Shown piece by piece: positions 24,530 through 35,841 of a stretch of DNA of 64,000 bases. Position numbers and translations under genes: made by a program. The notes below the pieces were generated by a model. That model saw only the letters and a list, made by a program, of their open reading frames with translations, ran no database searches and was not told the origin of the DNA. The stretch spans positions 63,884,001 through 63,948,000 of the forward strand of contig JAIOJX010000002.1 of NCBI GenBank assembly GCA_022376925.1. The letters are read 5' to 3'. How positions within the stretch are numbered: the first letter of the stretch is position 1; the number at the start of each line of letters is the position of its first letter. Origin of the DNA: Tragulus kanchil (taxonomy: Eukaryota > Chordata > Mammalia > Artiodactyla > Tragulidae).

Positions 24530-24990
24530 CTCTGGTAATCTGCAAGTATAACAGTTATCTATCATCGAAATAATACTATGTAGCAACCTGCCCCCAAGCA
24601 TAGTAGTTTAAAACAGTAAACATTTCTCATTATTCTGATGTCTGTAGGTCAGCTGGATGGTTCTTCTGGGTTCAGCGGGGCTCACTATGTCTGTGGTTAG
24701 TTGTAGGGTAGGAAGGTGGTTTGCTGATCTTGCTGGGCTCTCTCATGTGGCTTGCTATGGGCTGTGATAGCAATGCCTCAGCTGGGACACCTGGTACTTT
24801 CTTCCACATGCTTGTCTGTTTTATTCTTTTAGAAGGCAAGACCGAGTGTGCTCTCATCATGATCTTAGAGAAGCAAAATTGGAGGCAAGTAATTAAAGGC
24901 TCTTTTAAGCCTCTGCTGCCATCAGTTTAGCTTCTGTCTCATTGACTAAAGCAAAACAGGTCACTTAATGGGGCTCAGCATCAGACTGGG
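24530..24990. repeat. Possible ancient interspersed repeat
   Basis: The order 'ttatctatcatcgaaataat', 'cagtttaaaacagtaaaca'-like wording, 'tgtctgtaggtcagctggat', 'ctcatgtggcttgctatggg' and 'tgactaaagcaaaacaggtc' resembles a common old mammalian repeat that begins near 'ctgctgcataacaaattacc'. Family not assigned. The opposite-strand ORFs of 62-69 codons here have no recognisable protein similarity. Copied at 25618-26078. Confidence 0.4.
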
Positions 24991-25365
24991 AAGGCAATAC
25001 TAAAGTAAAAATAAAACACATGGGTAGGAGAGGTGGGATCAATTATGCAGTCGATCCACAACATCAATACCAAGTCTCGTTTCTGTGAAATATATGCAAA
25101 TAGCCTGATGATGTCTAGATAGCTGTAAAAGTGACCAGTGCCAAATACCCCTCAGGGTTCTGATTGCTTCCATATTTAGGGCAGAGTTCTGGTTATGGAG
25201 GTTATAAATGTTTCATCTTTGTAATTCAGCTCATTGGATGTTTTAAGTTATATTTTAAAATTGTATTTCCAAAGGGTTTTGTCATTACTGGCTTGGGTCA
25301 TTTCAACTCAGAGGAAATAGGAAAAGTGAAATTGGCTGTAGAAAGTAAGCCTCTTCATGATGTGT

Positions 25366-25464
25366 TGCAGTACTTGAGTGTCCCGTTGTGTCCAATTCTT
25401 TGTGACCCTGTCAGGCTCTTCTGTCCATGAGATTTTACAGTCAAGAATGCTGGAGTGGGTTGCC
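25366..25464 (-). mobile_element. BOV-A2 SINE, cut by a junction
   Basis: Tail half of an antisense BOV-A2 ('gtgtccaattctttgtgacc', 'caagaatgctggagtgggtt') that ends abruptly at 25464, where the jump junction lies. Confidence 0.8.
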
Positions 25465-26453
25465 CCCCGGACTACCTAAATAGAAATTTTAACATCTTCT
25501 GTCCCCTTAATAGTATGGCACCATAACCCCTTGGAGAATATTAGTATATAATTCTGCTTTTCCTTAGACCTCTTGAAATAATTCTAAGTTGTATAACAGA
25601 AAGCTAAAATTGGAAGACTCTGGTAATCTGCAAGTATAACAGTTATCTATCATCGAAATAATACTATGTAGCAACCTGCCCCCAAGCATAGTAGTTTAAA
25701 ACAGTAAACATTTCTCATTATTCTGATGTCTGTAGGTCAGCTGGATGGTTCTTCTGGGTTCAGCGGGGCTCACTATGTCTGTGGTTAGTTGTAGGGTAGG
25801 AAGGTGGTTTGCTGATCTTGCTGGGCTCTCTCATGTGGCTTGCTATGGGCTGTGATAGCAATGCCTCAGCTGGGACACCTGGTACTTTCTTCCACATGCT
25901 TGTCTGTTTTATTCTTTTAGAAGGCAAGACCGAGTGTGCTCTCATCATGATCTTAGAGAAGCAAAATTGGAGGCAAGTAATTAAAGGCTCTTTTAAGCCT
26001 CTGCTGCCATCAGTTTAGCTTCTGTCTCATTGACTAAAGCAAAACAGGTCACTTAATGGGGCTCAGCATCAGACTGGGAAGGCAATACTAAAGTAAAAAT
26101 AAAACACATGGGTAGGAGAGGTGGGATCAATTATGCAGTCGATCCACAACATCAATACCAAGTCTCGTTTCTGTGAAATATATGCAAATAGCCTGATGAT
26201 GTCTAGATAGCTGTAAAAGTGACCAGTGCCAAATACCCCTCAGGGTTCTGATTGCTTCCATATTTAGGGCAGAGTTCTGGTTATGGAGGTTATAAATGTT
26301 TCATCTTTGTAATTCAGCTCATTGGATGTTTTAAGTTATATTTTAAAATTGTATTTCCAAAGGGTTTTGTCATTACTGGCTTGGGTCATTTCAACTCAGA
26401 GGAAATAGGAAAAGTGAAATTGGCTGTAGAAAGTAAGCCTCTTCATGATGTGT

Positions 26454-26656
26454 TGCAGTACTTGAGTGTCCCGTTGTGTCCAATTCTTTGTGACCCTGTC
26501 AGGCTCTTCTGTCCATGAGATTTTACAGTCAAGAATGCTGGAGTGGGTTGCCATATCCTCCTCCAGGGAAACTTCCCCACCCAGAAACTGAACTCACATC
26601 CCCTGCATCTCCTGCATTGAAAGTAGGTTCTTTACTGCTGAGCAACCACAGAAGCG
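26454..26656 (-). mobile_element. BOV-A2 SINE
   Basis: Complete version of the element at 25366: it continues with 'tcctcctccagggaaacttc', 'ctgcattgaaagtaggttct' and the head 'tactgctgagcaaccacaga'. It shows what the first copy would have contained past the junction. Confidence 0.82.
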
Positions 26657-27139
26657 TTGGTCCCAAACTAGACGAAATCTGGTAAATTTCTATTGTTTAA
26701 GTTAGAAATTGATAATTATGCAAGAAAAAATTAATCATCTGTATCCTGTAGCATATAGTACACACATATACTACTTAAAGAACAAGTCCCCTAAGTGGGA
26801 AAAAAATAGCACTTGTCTTCAAAAATGAAAAAATAAATTAATTCTGAATGATAATGTTGTATCTATTTTTGAGATAACTTATAAATGTCCTAGATTCCGT
26901 AATTGTCTTAGAAAAACATTTGCTCATTTAGAGCTTTATAAAGTGGTAAAAAGATTAATACTAATGCTATCTTCATTTTAAATCAGATTGTATCATTTTC
27001 TGTGTATTTTCCACATGTGTGATTTCAAATAAAGAGCTAGATGCCTTCTCAGAATGGGTATTCACCGTTACGGTGATAATGACCATTGTTGGAACACAAT
27101 TTTGCACCATGTTAGGGCATTTGTTTAGTGCCCACCACT
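26657..27139. other. AT-rich single-copy DNA, no feature seen
   Basis: Ordinary AT-rich non-coding sequence. Nothing recognised on either strand. Confidence 0.5.
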
Positions 27140-27290
27140 CAGTGAGGTAGCTATGTTTATTACTGTAGATTTACAGATTAAAAGAAAAGATTTAGAAAGG
27201 TTAAGTAACTTGCCCATGGTCACAATCAATCATAATCAGAACTTGAAATCATTTTTTTTCTAACACAAAATCCTATGCTCTATCATTTTA
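27140..27290. repeat. MIR-type fragment
   Basis: The motif order 'tgaggtagctatgtttatta', 'tttacagattaaaagaaaag', 'aggttaagtaacttgcccat', 'ggtcaca' is the familiar core of old MIR-class SINEs. Heavily diverged. Confidence 0.55.
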
Positions 27291-27599
27291 TCCTCAATCA
27301 TTATACCATAAACCATTTAATATTACATGGTTTTTAGCCTTATAGAGATGGCTCAAAAGGTGAATGATCTGAATGATGCCTACAAAGAAATCAGCAATAG
27401 GGTTATATGGACAAGTTTCTCTCTGAAATGTTTTATTTCCTAAAGTTAATTCCTTTATCTTAGAATCTTTGACTCCTGTCCACCCCTGCCCCCCTGCCCC
27501 CCCAAAAAATGGCTGAAAAAAGACTGATGAGGGAAGGAAAGTGAATCCAGAACCCCTGTGCAGAAGTGTCTTCTTGGTATCAGACACCACTGCACCTTC

Positions 27600-27850
27600 C
27601 TGAGGGAGTGGATTTGACCCTGGTCTGTTTATTTATTCGTTCAGTAAATATGTGTTGAGTACGGGGGTTGAGAGCATGAATCATCACTTTACAAAGTCAG
27701 GGAAGGCCTCTTTGATTAAAGAGGAATTTAGTGTAAGCTTCTTGAAGAGGGAGCATGTAAGGAACATGAGGAGGCTGAAACAGAGCGGACGAAGGGGAAG
27801 GGTGTAGGAGCTGAGGTAGCCAAGAGGTCAAGGGGCAGACTACAAAATCT
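27600..27850. repeat. Ancient mammalian repeat-like stretch
   Basis: 'tatttattcgttcagtaaat', 'gtgttgagtac', 'gtcagggaaggcctctttga' and 'aggagctgaggtagccaaga' follow the order of the same unassigned old repeat as at 11330, 16330 and 43370. Diverged, no coding capacity. Confidence 0.45.
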
Positions 27851-27861
27851 ATGAGGTCAAT

Positions 27862-28260
27862 TGTGGAGCCCGAGAATTGATGGCTTTGAATGGTGGCTCT
27901 GGAGAAGACTCTTGAGAGTCCCTCGGACTGCAAGGAGGTCAAACCAGTCAATCCTAAAGGGAATCAACCCTGCATACTCATTGGAAGGACTAGTGCTGAA
28001 GCTGAAGCTCCAATACTTTGGCCACCTGATGTGAAGAGATGACTCATTGGAAAAGAACCTGATGTTGGGAAAAATAGAAGGCAAAAGGAGAAGGGGATGA
28101 CAGAGGATGAGATGTTTGGATGGCATCACTGAGTCAATGGACATGAGTTTGTGCAAGCTCCAGGAGATGGTGAAGGACGGGGAAGCCTGGTATGCTGCAG
28201 TCCATGGGGCCCCAGAGTGGGAACATGACTGAGCAACTGAACTGTAACTGTGGAGCCCGA
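27862..28260 (+). mobile_element. BovB LINE 3' end with 12-bp target-site duplication
   Basis: A sense-strand, 5'-truncated BovB 3' end (about 27874-28248): 'ggctctggagaagactcttg', 'caaaccagtcaatcctaaag', 'tgctgaagctgaagctccaa', 'ggccacctgatgtgaagaga', 'gcaactgaactgtaac'. The perfect direct repeat tgtggagcccga flanks it at 27862-27873 and 28249-28260. The 139-codon reverse-strand ORF here is antisense to the LINE and not a gene. Confidence 0.9.
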
Positions 28261-28284
28261 TGCTTGGGACCACCATCTACTGAT

Positions 28285-28420
28285 CATATCTGTGACTCAG
28301 CCACTTTCATCTCTTAGGTGGGATAGCAATACGTCCCTCTCTAGGATGTTGGGAGGATAAAATGAGGATACAACTGAGATGCTCAGAATAAAGCCTAGCA
28401 CTGTAAGTGTTCAATAGCTT
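28285..28420 (+). repeat. MIR SINE fragment
   Basis: 'gactcagccactttcatctc', 'gttgggaggataaaatgagg', 'cctagcactgtaagtgttca' follow the 3' half of MIR. Copied at 29421-29557. Confidence 0.65.
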
Positions 28421-28607
28421 TTATTTTAAGATTGCTACCCAAATTCTACACAGCTCCACTTTCTGGTGTGTCTGTTCTACTTTTCTTCTTTTCTATGTCT
28501 TCTTCATACTTATCTTCATAATTGCTGTTTTCTGTTAAGAAGTAGGAATATAACTGATGGAGAAAAGTGTCGGTGTGGTCTGAAACTTCTGGGGTTATCT
28601 TGGCGAA

Positions 28608-28798
28608 AGTGTTAGTGTCTCATTCGTGTCTGACTGTTTGTGGCCCATGGACTATAGCCCACCAGGCTCTTCTGTCCATGGAATTCTCCAGATAAGAAAA
28701 TTGGAGTTTTCTTCAGGGGATCTTCCTGACCCAGGGATTGAACCCAGGTCTTCTGCACTGTAGGCAGATTCTTTACCGTCTGAACCATGAGGGAAGCC
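28608..28798 (-). mobile_element. BOV-A2 SINE between a long direct repeat
   Basis: Antisense BOV-A2 ('ggcccatggactatagccca', 'gatcttcctgacccagggat', 'taggcagattctttaccgtc', 'gagggaagcc'). It sits between two related stretches of about 47 bp (28559-28605 and 28813-28860), both reading 'ggtgtggtctga.acttctg' and 'atcttgg'. That flanking repeat is much longer than a normal target-site duplication. Confidence 0.88.
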
Positions 28799-28944
28799 TT
28801 ATGAGTATAATCATGGTGGAAAGTGTTGGTGTGGTCTGAGACTTCTGGGGGTATCTTGGTACCTAGATAAAAGTGATATTATATGCATATAGTCAATGAA
28901 TAATGCTTGACGTATTTCTGTAGAAACATGATTCATTTAAAAGA

Positions 28945-29215
28945 ATATGGTGATTAAGAGGAAGACCGGGGAGACAGATCTTTGAGCATCTGAATTTGAG
29001 CTTCACCATTTATTCATTTACTCAGTGTGACTTTGGGCACATTTTAAAAGTTTTGTGCCTCAGTCCCTTTATGTATAAAATTAGGATGATAACAGTACCT
29101 ACCTCAGAGTACATTTGCCAGAATTAAATGAAAATTCATGAACATTGCTTATAATGCTGCCTGCACCTTAGTAAATGCACAGTAAATATTAGATACTATT
29201 ATTATAATCACTGTT
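28945..29215 (+). repeat. MIR SINE
   Basis: A nearly full-length MIR: 'tgtgactttgggcacatttt', 'gtgcctcagtccctttatgt', 'ggatgataacagtacctacc', 'ttagtaaatgcacagtaaat'. Copied at 30081-30353 (pair 10) and partly at 31091-31286 (pair 11). Confidence 0.8.
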
Positions 29216-29744
29216 TTGCGACTTAAAAATAAGTAAATATGCTGAAATTAGAATTACTACCTTTGGAAATTTATTAGAAATATTTTTGAAATTTTCATTT
29301 CAAATTGCCCTCTTTGCTATAACTAAGTTCAAATAGTAAGACATTTTTTCTTCATCAGATATTCTTCCCAATTTGAACTGTAACTGTGGAGCCCGATGCT
29401 TGGGACCACCATCTACTGATCATATCTGTGATTCAGCCACTTTCATCTCTTAGGTGGGATAGCAATACGTCCCTCTCTAGGATGTTGGGAGGATAAAATG
29501 TGGTGTTACAACTGAGATGCTCAGAATAAAGCCTAGCACTGTAAGTGTTCAATAGCTTTTATTTTAAGATTGCTACCCAAATTCTACACAGCTCCACTTT
29601 CTGGTGTGTCTGTTCTACTTTTCTTCTTTTCTATGTCTTCTTCATACTTATCTTCATAATTGCTGTTTTCTGTTAAGAAGTAGGAATATAACTGATGGAG
29701 AAAAGTGTCGGTGTGGTCTGAAACTTCTGGGGTTATCTTGGCGA

Positions 29745-29936
29745 AAGTGTTAGTGTCTCATTCGTGTCTGACTGTTTGTGGCCCATGGACTATAGCCCAC
29801 CAGGCTCTTCTGTCCATGGAATTCTCCAGATAAGAAAATTGGAGTTTTCTTCAGGGGATCTTCCTGACCCAGGGATTGAACCCAGGTCTTCTGCACTGTA
29901 GGCAGATTCTTTACCGTCTGAACCATGAGGGAAGCC
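29745..29936 (-). mobile_element. BOV-A2 SINE, duplicate
   Basis: Copy of the SINE at 28608 produced by pair 10, with no difference that I can see. Confidence 0.88.
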
Positions 29937-30156
29937 TTATGAGTATAATCATGGTGGAAAGTGTTGGTGTGGTCTGAGACTTCTGGGGGTATCTTGGTAC
30001 CTAGATAAAAGTGATATTATATGCATATAGTCAATGAATAATGCTTGACGTATTTCTGTAGAAACATGATTCATTTAAAAGAATATGGTGATTAAGAGGA
30101 AGACCCGGGAGACAGATCTTTGAGCATCTGAATTTGAGCTTCACCATTTATTCATT

Positions 30157-32025
30157 TACTCAGTGTGACTTTGGGCACATTTTTAAAAGTTTTTGTGCCT
30201 CAGTCCCTTTATGTATAAAATTAGGATGATAACAGTACCTACCTCAGAGTACATTTGCCAGAATTAAATGAAAATTCATGAACATTGCTTATAATGCTGC
30301 CTGCACCTTAGTAAATGCACAGTAAATATTAGATACTATTATTATAATCACTGTTTTGCGACTTAAAAATAAGTAAATATGCTGAAATTAGAATTACTAC
30401 CTTTGGAAATTTATTAGAAATATTTTTGAAATTTTCATTTCAAATTGCCCCTCTTTTGCTATAACTAAGTTCAAATAGTAAGACATTACTTCATCAGATA
30501 TTCTTCCCATTGATTTGAATTCTGTGATATGCCTCTCTCTTTGGTAGGCTGATTCATGACTATATTTATTGAAGCCTAATCAAAGGCTGTAGGACACAGC
30601 TTCGAACAGTCAGGCTTGCAGCTGTGGGTAAATGTGGGTCTCAGATTCAGCTCTCGTTCTGGAATGATTTTTAAGAGAATAAAAGACACTGATATATTCT
30701 GAAAGGGCCAGGCGCTGCAACTGGGGAGAGAGTCATATACTGAGTCAGTTGTTTCAACTTGGCAAATGTTGTGGTTGTGGCATAATTGTGGCTGCCCTTC
30801 CTCTCTTCCTGAAATATTCATACAGAAATATTAATTTTCTTAATTCTGCCAATATCTCTAAGGAGAATACTTGATTATTTGGAGCTATGTGAAGAATGTG
30901 TTCTGGGAGACTAACCTAATCCTCTAAGAAAGTGTGAGAAATCTCTTGGATGAAAGGCTAGTGATAAATCAGGGTGTGATATTTCAACATAAAATAGTCA
31001 AATACCTGGAGGCATATGGCTTAGTTGCGTGACAAGAACTGAAATGTTTCTGCCCTTGGCTTAGTGATAAAAAAACTAGCATCTGTAGCATACTCAGTGT
31101 GACTTTGGGCACATTTTAAAAGTTTTGTGCCTCAGTCCCTTTATGTATAAAATTAGGATGATAACAGTACCTACCTCAGAGGACATTTGCCAGAATTAAA
31201 TTAAAATTCATGAACATTGCTTATAAGGCTGCGTGCACCTTAGGAAATGCACAGTAAAGATTAGATACAATTAGTATAATCACTGTTTTGCGACTTAAAA
31301 ATAAGTAAATATGCTGAAATTAGAATTACTACCTTTGGAAATTTATTAGAAATTTTTTTGAAATTTTCATTTCAAATTGCCCCTCTTTTGCTATAACTAA
31401 GTTCAAATAGTAAGACATTACTTCATCAGATATTCTTCCCATTGATTTGAATTCTGTGATATGCCTCTCTCTTTGGTAGGCTGATTCATGACTATATTTA
31501 TTGAAGCCTAATCAAAGGCTGTAGGACACAGCTTCGAACAGTCAGGCTTGCAGCTGTGGGTAAATGTGGGTCTCAGATTCAGCTCTCGTTCTGGAATGAT
31601 TTTTAAGAGAATAAAAGACACTGATATATTCTGAAAGGGCCAGGCGCTGCAACTGGGGAGAGAGTCATATACTGAGTCAGTTGTTTCAACTTGGCAAATG
31701 TTGTGGTTGTGGCATAATTGTGGCTGCCCTTCCTCTCTTCCTGAAATATTCATACAGAAATATTAATTTTCTTAATTCTGCCAATATCTCTAAGGAGAAT
31801 ACTTGATTATTTGGAGCTATGTGAAGAATGTGTTCTGGGAGACTAACCTAATCCTCTAAGAAAGTGTGAGAAATCTCTTGGATGAAAGGCTAGTGATAAA
31901 TCAGGGTGTGATATTTCAACATAAAATAGTCAAATACCTGGAGGCATATGGCTTAGTTGCGTGACAAGAACTGAAATGTTTCTGCCCTTGGCTTAGTGAT
32001 AAAAAAACTAGCATCTGTAGCATAC
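30157..32025 (+). repeat. Direct duplication pair 11 (30157-31093 / 31091-32025)
   Basis: The shortest offset of all (932-934). Junction microhomology is 'tac' at 31091-31093. The first 230 bp of the second copy carry about nine substitutions against the first copy, five of them T to G. Further downstream the copies agree almost perfectly. Confidence 0.95.
31091..31286 (+). repeat. MIR SINE, third partial copy with error cluster
   Basis: Third appearance of the MIR at 28945, beginning in mid-element at 'ctcagtgtgactttgggcac'. Differences from the two other copies, which agree with each other, include cagagGaca, ataaGgct, ttagGaaat and taaaGatt. Confidence 0.8.
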
Positions 32026-32170
32026 ACAGTATATTCGGCTACAAACAATATTTTCTTCTGCACAGTTTATATAGAAATTCTGTGATGATGAACAGTCCTA
32101 TAATTGCGCTGTCTAGCATTGTGGAATCAAATTTGTTATCTTATTTAATTTTAATTATAAAAAATTTAAA

Positions 32171-34272
32171 GCCATGTGTGGCCAGTGCCTACCACATTGA
32201 AGAGCACATCTGTAGATGGTTTAAGTAAGTACTAGGTTTATTTTTCACATAAAAAGAAATTTGGAATTAAGAAGTGCAAAGATAATGTGGATACTTAAAG
32301 GTGTTACTAAGGAAACAGGCTCCTTCAGTGTTGTTTGTCAGCAGGCCAAAGGTTCATCCTCATGATCTTGAGATGACTGTACCCCTAGGCATGTCATCTT
32401 TATTCAACACAGAAATAAGGAGGTTGGGTAGAAAGCTAGGGCTTCACTTTAGGAGGCCCTTCTGTGTTACTCCCAAGACTTTCTCCAACCACTCATTGGT
32501 TAGAACTTGACACATGGCCATGCCTGCCTGCAAGGCAGGCTAGGAGTTTGTATATTTCTCTTATCAGCTTCCATTGTAAAGAAAACAAAAAGAAGAGACA
32601 TTTGAAAAGGGTATGTGGTATACTGGTTTACAATTTTGCCACATCAGATATTTAGCTAGTTATACTATGGAATTCCATATGCTATGGAATGCCACAATTA
32701 TGGGCATGGAATAGCCAATATCTTTTTCAAAAATCTAGGTGATGGATTGTAAATGACACTAGACATTGGCTTCTTCCAAACTGTTTACAGAACTAGAGAG
32801 TATAGAACTTTGATGTATTGAGTGATGCTGAGTACTGAATGTTGCATTTAAGGAAAACTGACTAATACTAAGTGTTCTTTGGAGTATTAAAAACAGCTTA
32901 GCATATTACTGAGGAAATAAAGATATTAGAAATTCAAATGTCAGCATATGTAGGCATATCATGGTTCCAGGATGTGTGGGAGGCATGGTCTGGTACCATA
33001 TGTGCCCATGGGTCACCCTGGAAGACTCACACACACAAACACACACTGCAAGATGAATGCTTATGCACTCAACCATGAACAGATACTTAAAACTTCCTTT
33101 TACAAAATTGGAACCTGAGGCTTGGCGCAAGTAAGGTACTTGTCTACAACTTCCTAACCACTGTGTGGTAGAGTCGGGATTCAGGTCAATCTAGTGTTAA
33201 GTAATACTAGGTTTATTTTTCATCATAAAAATTTGTTAAATTTTTTTTTGCCATGTGTGGCCAGTGCATACCACATTGAAGAGCAAATCTGTAGAAGGTT
33301 TAAGTAAGTACTAGGTTTATTTTTCACATAAAAAGAAATTTGGAATTAAGAAGTGCAAAGATAATGTGGATACTTAAAGGTGTTACTAAGGAAACAGGCT
33401 CCTTCAGTGTTGTTTGTCAGCAGGCCAAAGGTTCATCCTCATGATCTTGAGATGACTGTACCCCTAGGCATGTCATCTTTATTCAACACAGAAATAAGGA
33501 GGTTGGGTAGAAAGCTAGGGCTTCACTTTAGGAGGCCCTTCTGTATTACTCCCAAGACTTTCTCCAACCACTCATTGGTTAGAACTTGACACATGGCCAT
33601 GCCTGCCTGCAAGGCAGGCTAGGAGTTTGTATATTTCTCTTATCAGCTTCCATTGTAAAGAAAACAAAAAGAAGAGACATTTGAAAAGGGTATGTGGTAT
33701 ACTGGTTTACAATTTTGCCACATCAGATATTTAGCTAGTTATACTATGGAATTCCATATGCTATGGAATGCCACAATTATGGGCATGGAATAGCCAATAT
33801 CTTTTTCAAAAATCTAGGTGATGGATTGTAAATGACACTAGACATTGGCTTCTTCCAAACTGTTTACAGAACTAGAGAGTATAGAACTTTGATGTATTGA
33901 GTGATGCTGAGTACTGAATGTTGCATTTAAGGAAAACTGACTAATACTAAGTGTTCTTTGGAGTATTAAAAACAGCTTAGCATATTACTGAGGAAATAAA
34001 GATATTAGAAATTCAAATGTCAGCATATGTAGGCATATCATGGTTCCAGGATGTGTGGGAGGCATGGTCTGGTACCATATGTGCCCATGGGTCACCCTGG
34101 AAGACTCACACACACAAACACACACTGCAAGATGAATGCTTATGCACTCAACCATGAACAGATACTTAAAACTTCCTTTTACAAAATTGGAACCTGAGGC
34201 TTGGCGCAAGTAAGGTACTTGTCTACAACTTCCTAACCACTGTGTGGTAGAGTCGGGATTCAGGTCAATCTA
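32171..34272 (+). repeat. Direct duplication pair 12 (32171-33193 / 33250-34272)
   Basis: Offset 1079. The 56-bp filler 33194-33249 contains a noisy copy of 32222-32255 (aagta.tactaggtttattt) and then a degraded lead-in to the unit (aaatttgttaaatttt). Three mismatches lie within the first 60 bp of the second copy (c-to-a, c-to-a, t-to-a). Confidence 0.95.
33098..33192. repeat. MIR-type fragment, present three times
   Basis: 'aaattggaacctgaggcttg', 'gtaaggtacttgtctacaac' and 'gagtcgggattcaggtcaat' match the MIR core wording. The staggered pairs 12 and 13 reproduce it at 34177-34271 and 35328-35422. Confidence 0.5.
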
Positions 34273-34478
34273 AATTGATAACAATCCAGAATTGTCCACA
34301 GAAGGATGAAGCGAGAGCTGTCAAGTCACTCACCACCCGCCCTGGACTCACATTCTGGTTTTTTACTTACTGTATGGTCTTTCTAAGATCTGTTTCTGTT
34401 AACATTGGTTCCCTACTGGAATTTCAGTAACAGTGGCTATCCTTTTAGATAAAATTGGCTCCCAGTACTTCACTCTTT

Positions 34479-34690
34479 CCCAGTTGGTACTAGTGGTAAA
34501 GAATCCGCCTGCCAATGCAGGTTAGATGTAAGAGACGTGGGTTCAGTCCCTGGGTCCAAAAGATCCTCTGAAGGAGGGCATGGCAACCTAGTCCAGTATT
34601 CTTGCCTGGAGAATGCCATGGACAAAGGAGCCTGGTGGGTTGCAGTTCATAGGGCCACACAGAGTCGGACAGGACTGAAGCAACTGAGCT
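34479..34690 (+). mobile_element. BOV-A2 SINE
   Basis: Sense BOV-A2: 'gtggtaaagaatccgcctgc', 'gacgtgggttcagtccctgg', 'ttcttgcctggagaatgcca', 'agtcggacaggactgaagca'. The 72-80 codon ORFs over it are SINE read-throughs. Confidence 0.9.
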
Positions 34691-35629
34691 CACAAGCACC
34701 CACTTCACACTGCACCCTCAGTCCCTCAGCCTTGAAGGGAAGCCTACCTGCCCAAGACTATGAGCTCCTCAGGAGTTAAGAATTTCTTCTAAATACCTTT
34801 TGATCTTAGCAGAGCATCGGGCACATAGTAGAGCCTTAAGAATCTATTACTTTATCAAACAGTCTATGACAGCGATCAATATGTCTCCTACTTTTAGAGG
34901 AGTATAAAAGTATATAAAATTTTTTTCCTGTGGAGTTGAGCTTCTTCCAGACAACTTTGGATTTCTCAGTTTTGCAAAGAAAATATAATTGTGAAATATA
35001 GGTAAATTTGTGAAAGTCTTCCAGTATTTTATTCAGCATACTTAAAGCTTGTGCATGTTCAGGGTAAATATTTGCCAGTAATTTCCATAAAATGTCTCTC
35101 TTTGAATTGATGGTTATAGAGATTTATGTTCCCTTAAGATGGAAACTAAGGCTCAAAGGATTTTTGTAGCCTATTATTTGCGTCTGGATAGAATTTTAGT
35201 GATTTCATTTGCATAATAGGTTGGTATCTTTTGTTCCCATGGGTCACCCTGGAAGACTACACACACAAACACACACTGCAAGATGAATGCTTATGCACTC
35301 AACCATGAACAGATACTTAAAACTTCCTTTTACAAAATTGGAACCTGAGGCTTGGCGCAAGTAAGGTACTTGTCTACAACTTCCTAACCACTGTGTGGTA
35401 GAGTCGGGATTCAGGTCAATCTAAATTGATAACAATCCAGAATTGTCCACAGAAGGATGAAGCGAGAGCTGTCAAGTCACTCACCACCCGCCCTGGACTC
35501 ACATTCTGGTTTTTTACTTACTGTATGGTCTTTCTAAGATCTGTTTCTGTTAACATTGGTTCCCTACTGGAATTTCAGTAACAGTGGCTATCCTTTTAGA
35601 TAAAATTGGCTCCCAGTACTTCACTCTTT

Positions 35630-35841
35630 CCCAGTTGGTACTAGTGGTAAAGAATCCGCCTGCCAATGCAGGTTAGATGTAAGAGACGTGGGTTCAGTCC
35701 CTGGGTCCAAAAGATCCTCTGAAGGAGGGCATGGCAACCTAGTCCAGTATTCTTGCCTGGAGAATGCCATGGACAAAGGAGCCTGGTGGGTTGCAGTTCA
35801 TAGGGCCACACAGAGTCGGACAGGACTGAAGCAACTGAGCT
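35630..35841 (+). mobile_element. BOV-A2 SINE, duplicate
   Basis: Copy of the SINE at 34479 produced by pair 13, apparently identical. Confidence 0.9.

Larger units (their letters stand above)
24344..26552 (+). repeat. Direct duplication pair 9 (24344-25464 / 25473-26552)
   Basis: The start of the second copy (25473-25535) is scrambled and about 41 bp shorter than the first (24344-24447), after which the copies agree at offset 1088. The 8-bp filler 25465-25472 is C-rich. The scrambling confined to the junction edge is a strong hint of poor consensus there. Confidence 0.93.
28238..30518 (+). repeat. Direct duplication pair 10 (28238-29372 / 29374-30518)
   Basis: Offset 1136-1138. The jump occurs at 'cttcccaatttgaactg', where the two flanks share atttgaa, so there is no filler. 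The unit starts in the last bases of the BovB insertion and carries its right-hand target-site repeat, a BOV-A2 and MIR elements. Confidence 0.95.

Noticed and set aside
27857..28276. 139-codon reverse ORF
   Set aside because: Antisense to a sense-oriented BovB 3' end with target-site duplication; no independent evidence of coding.
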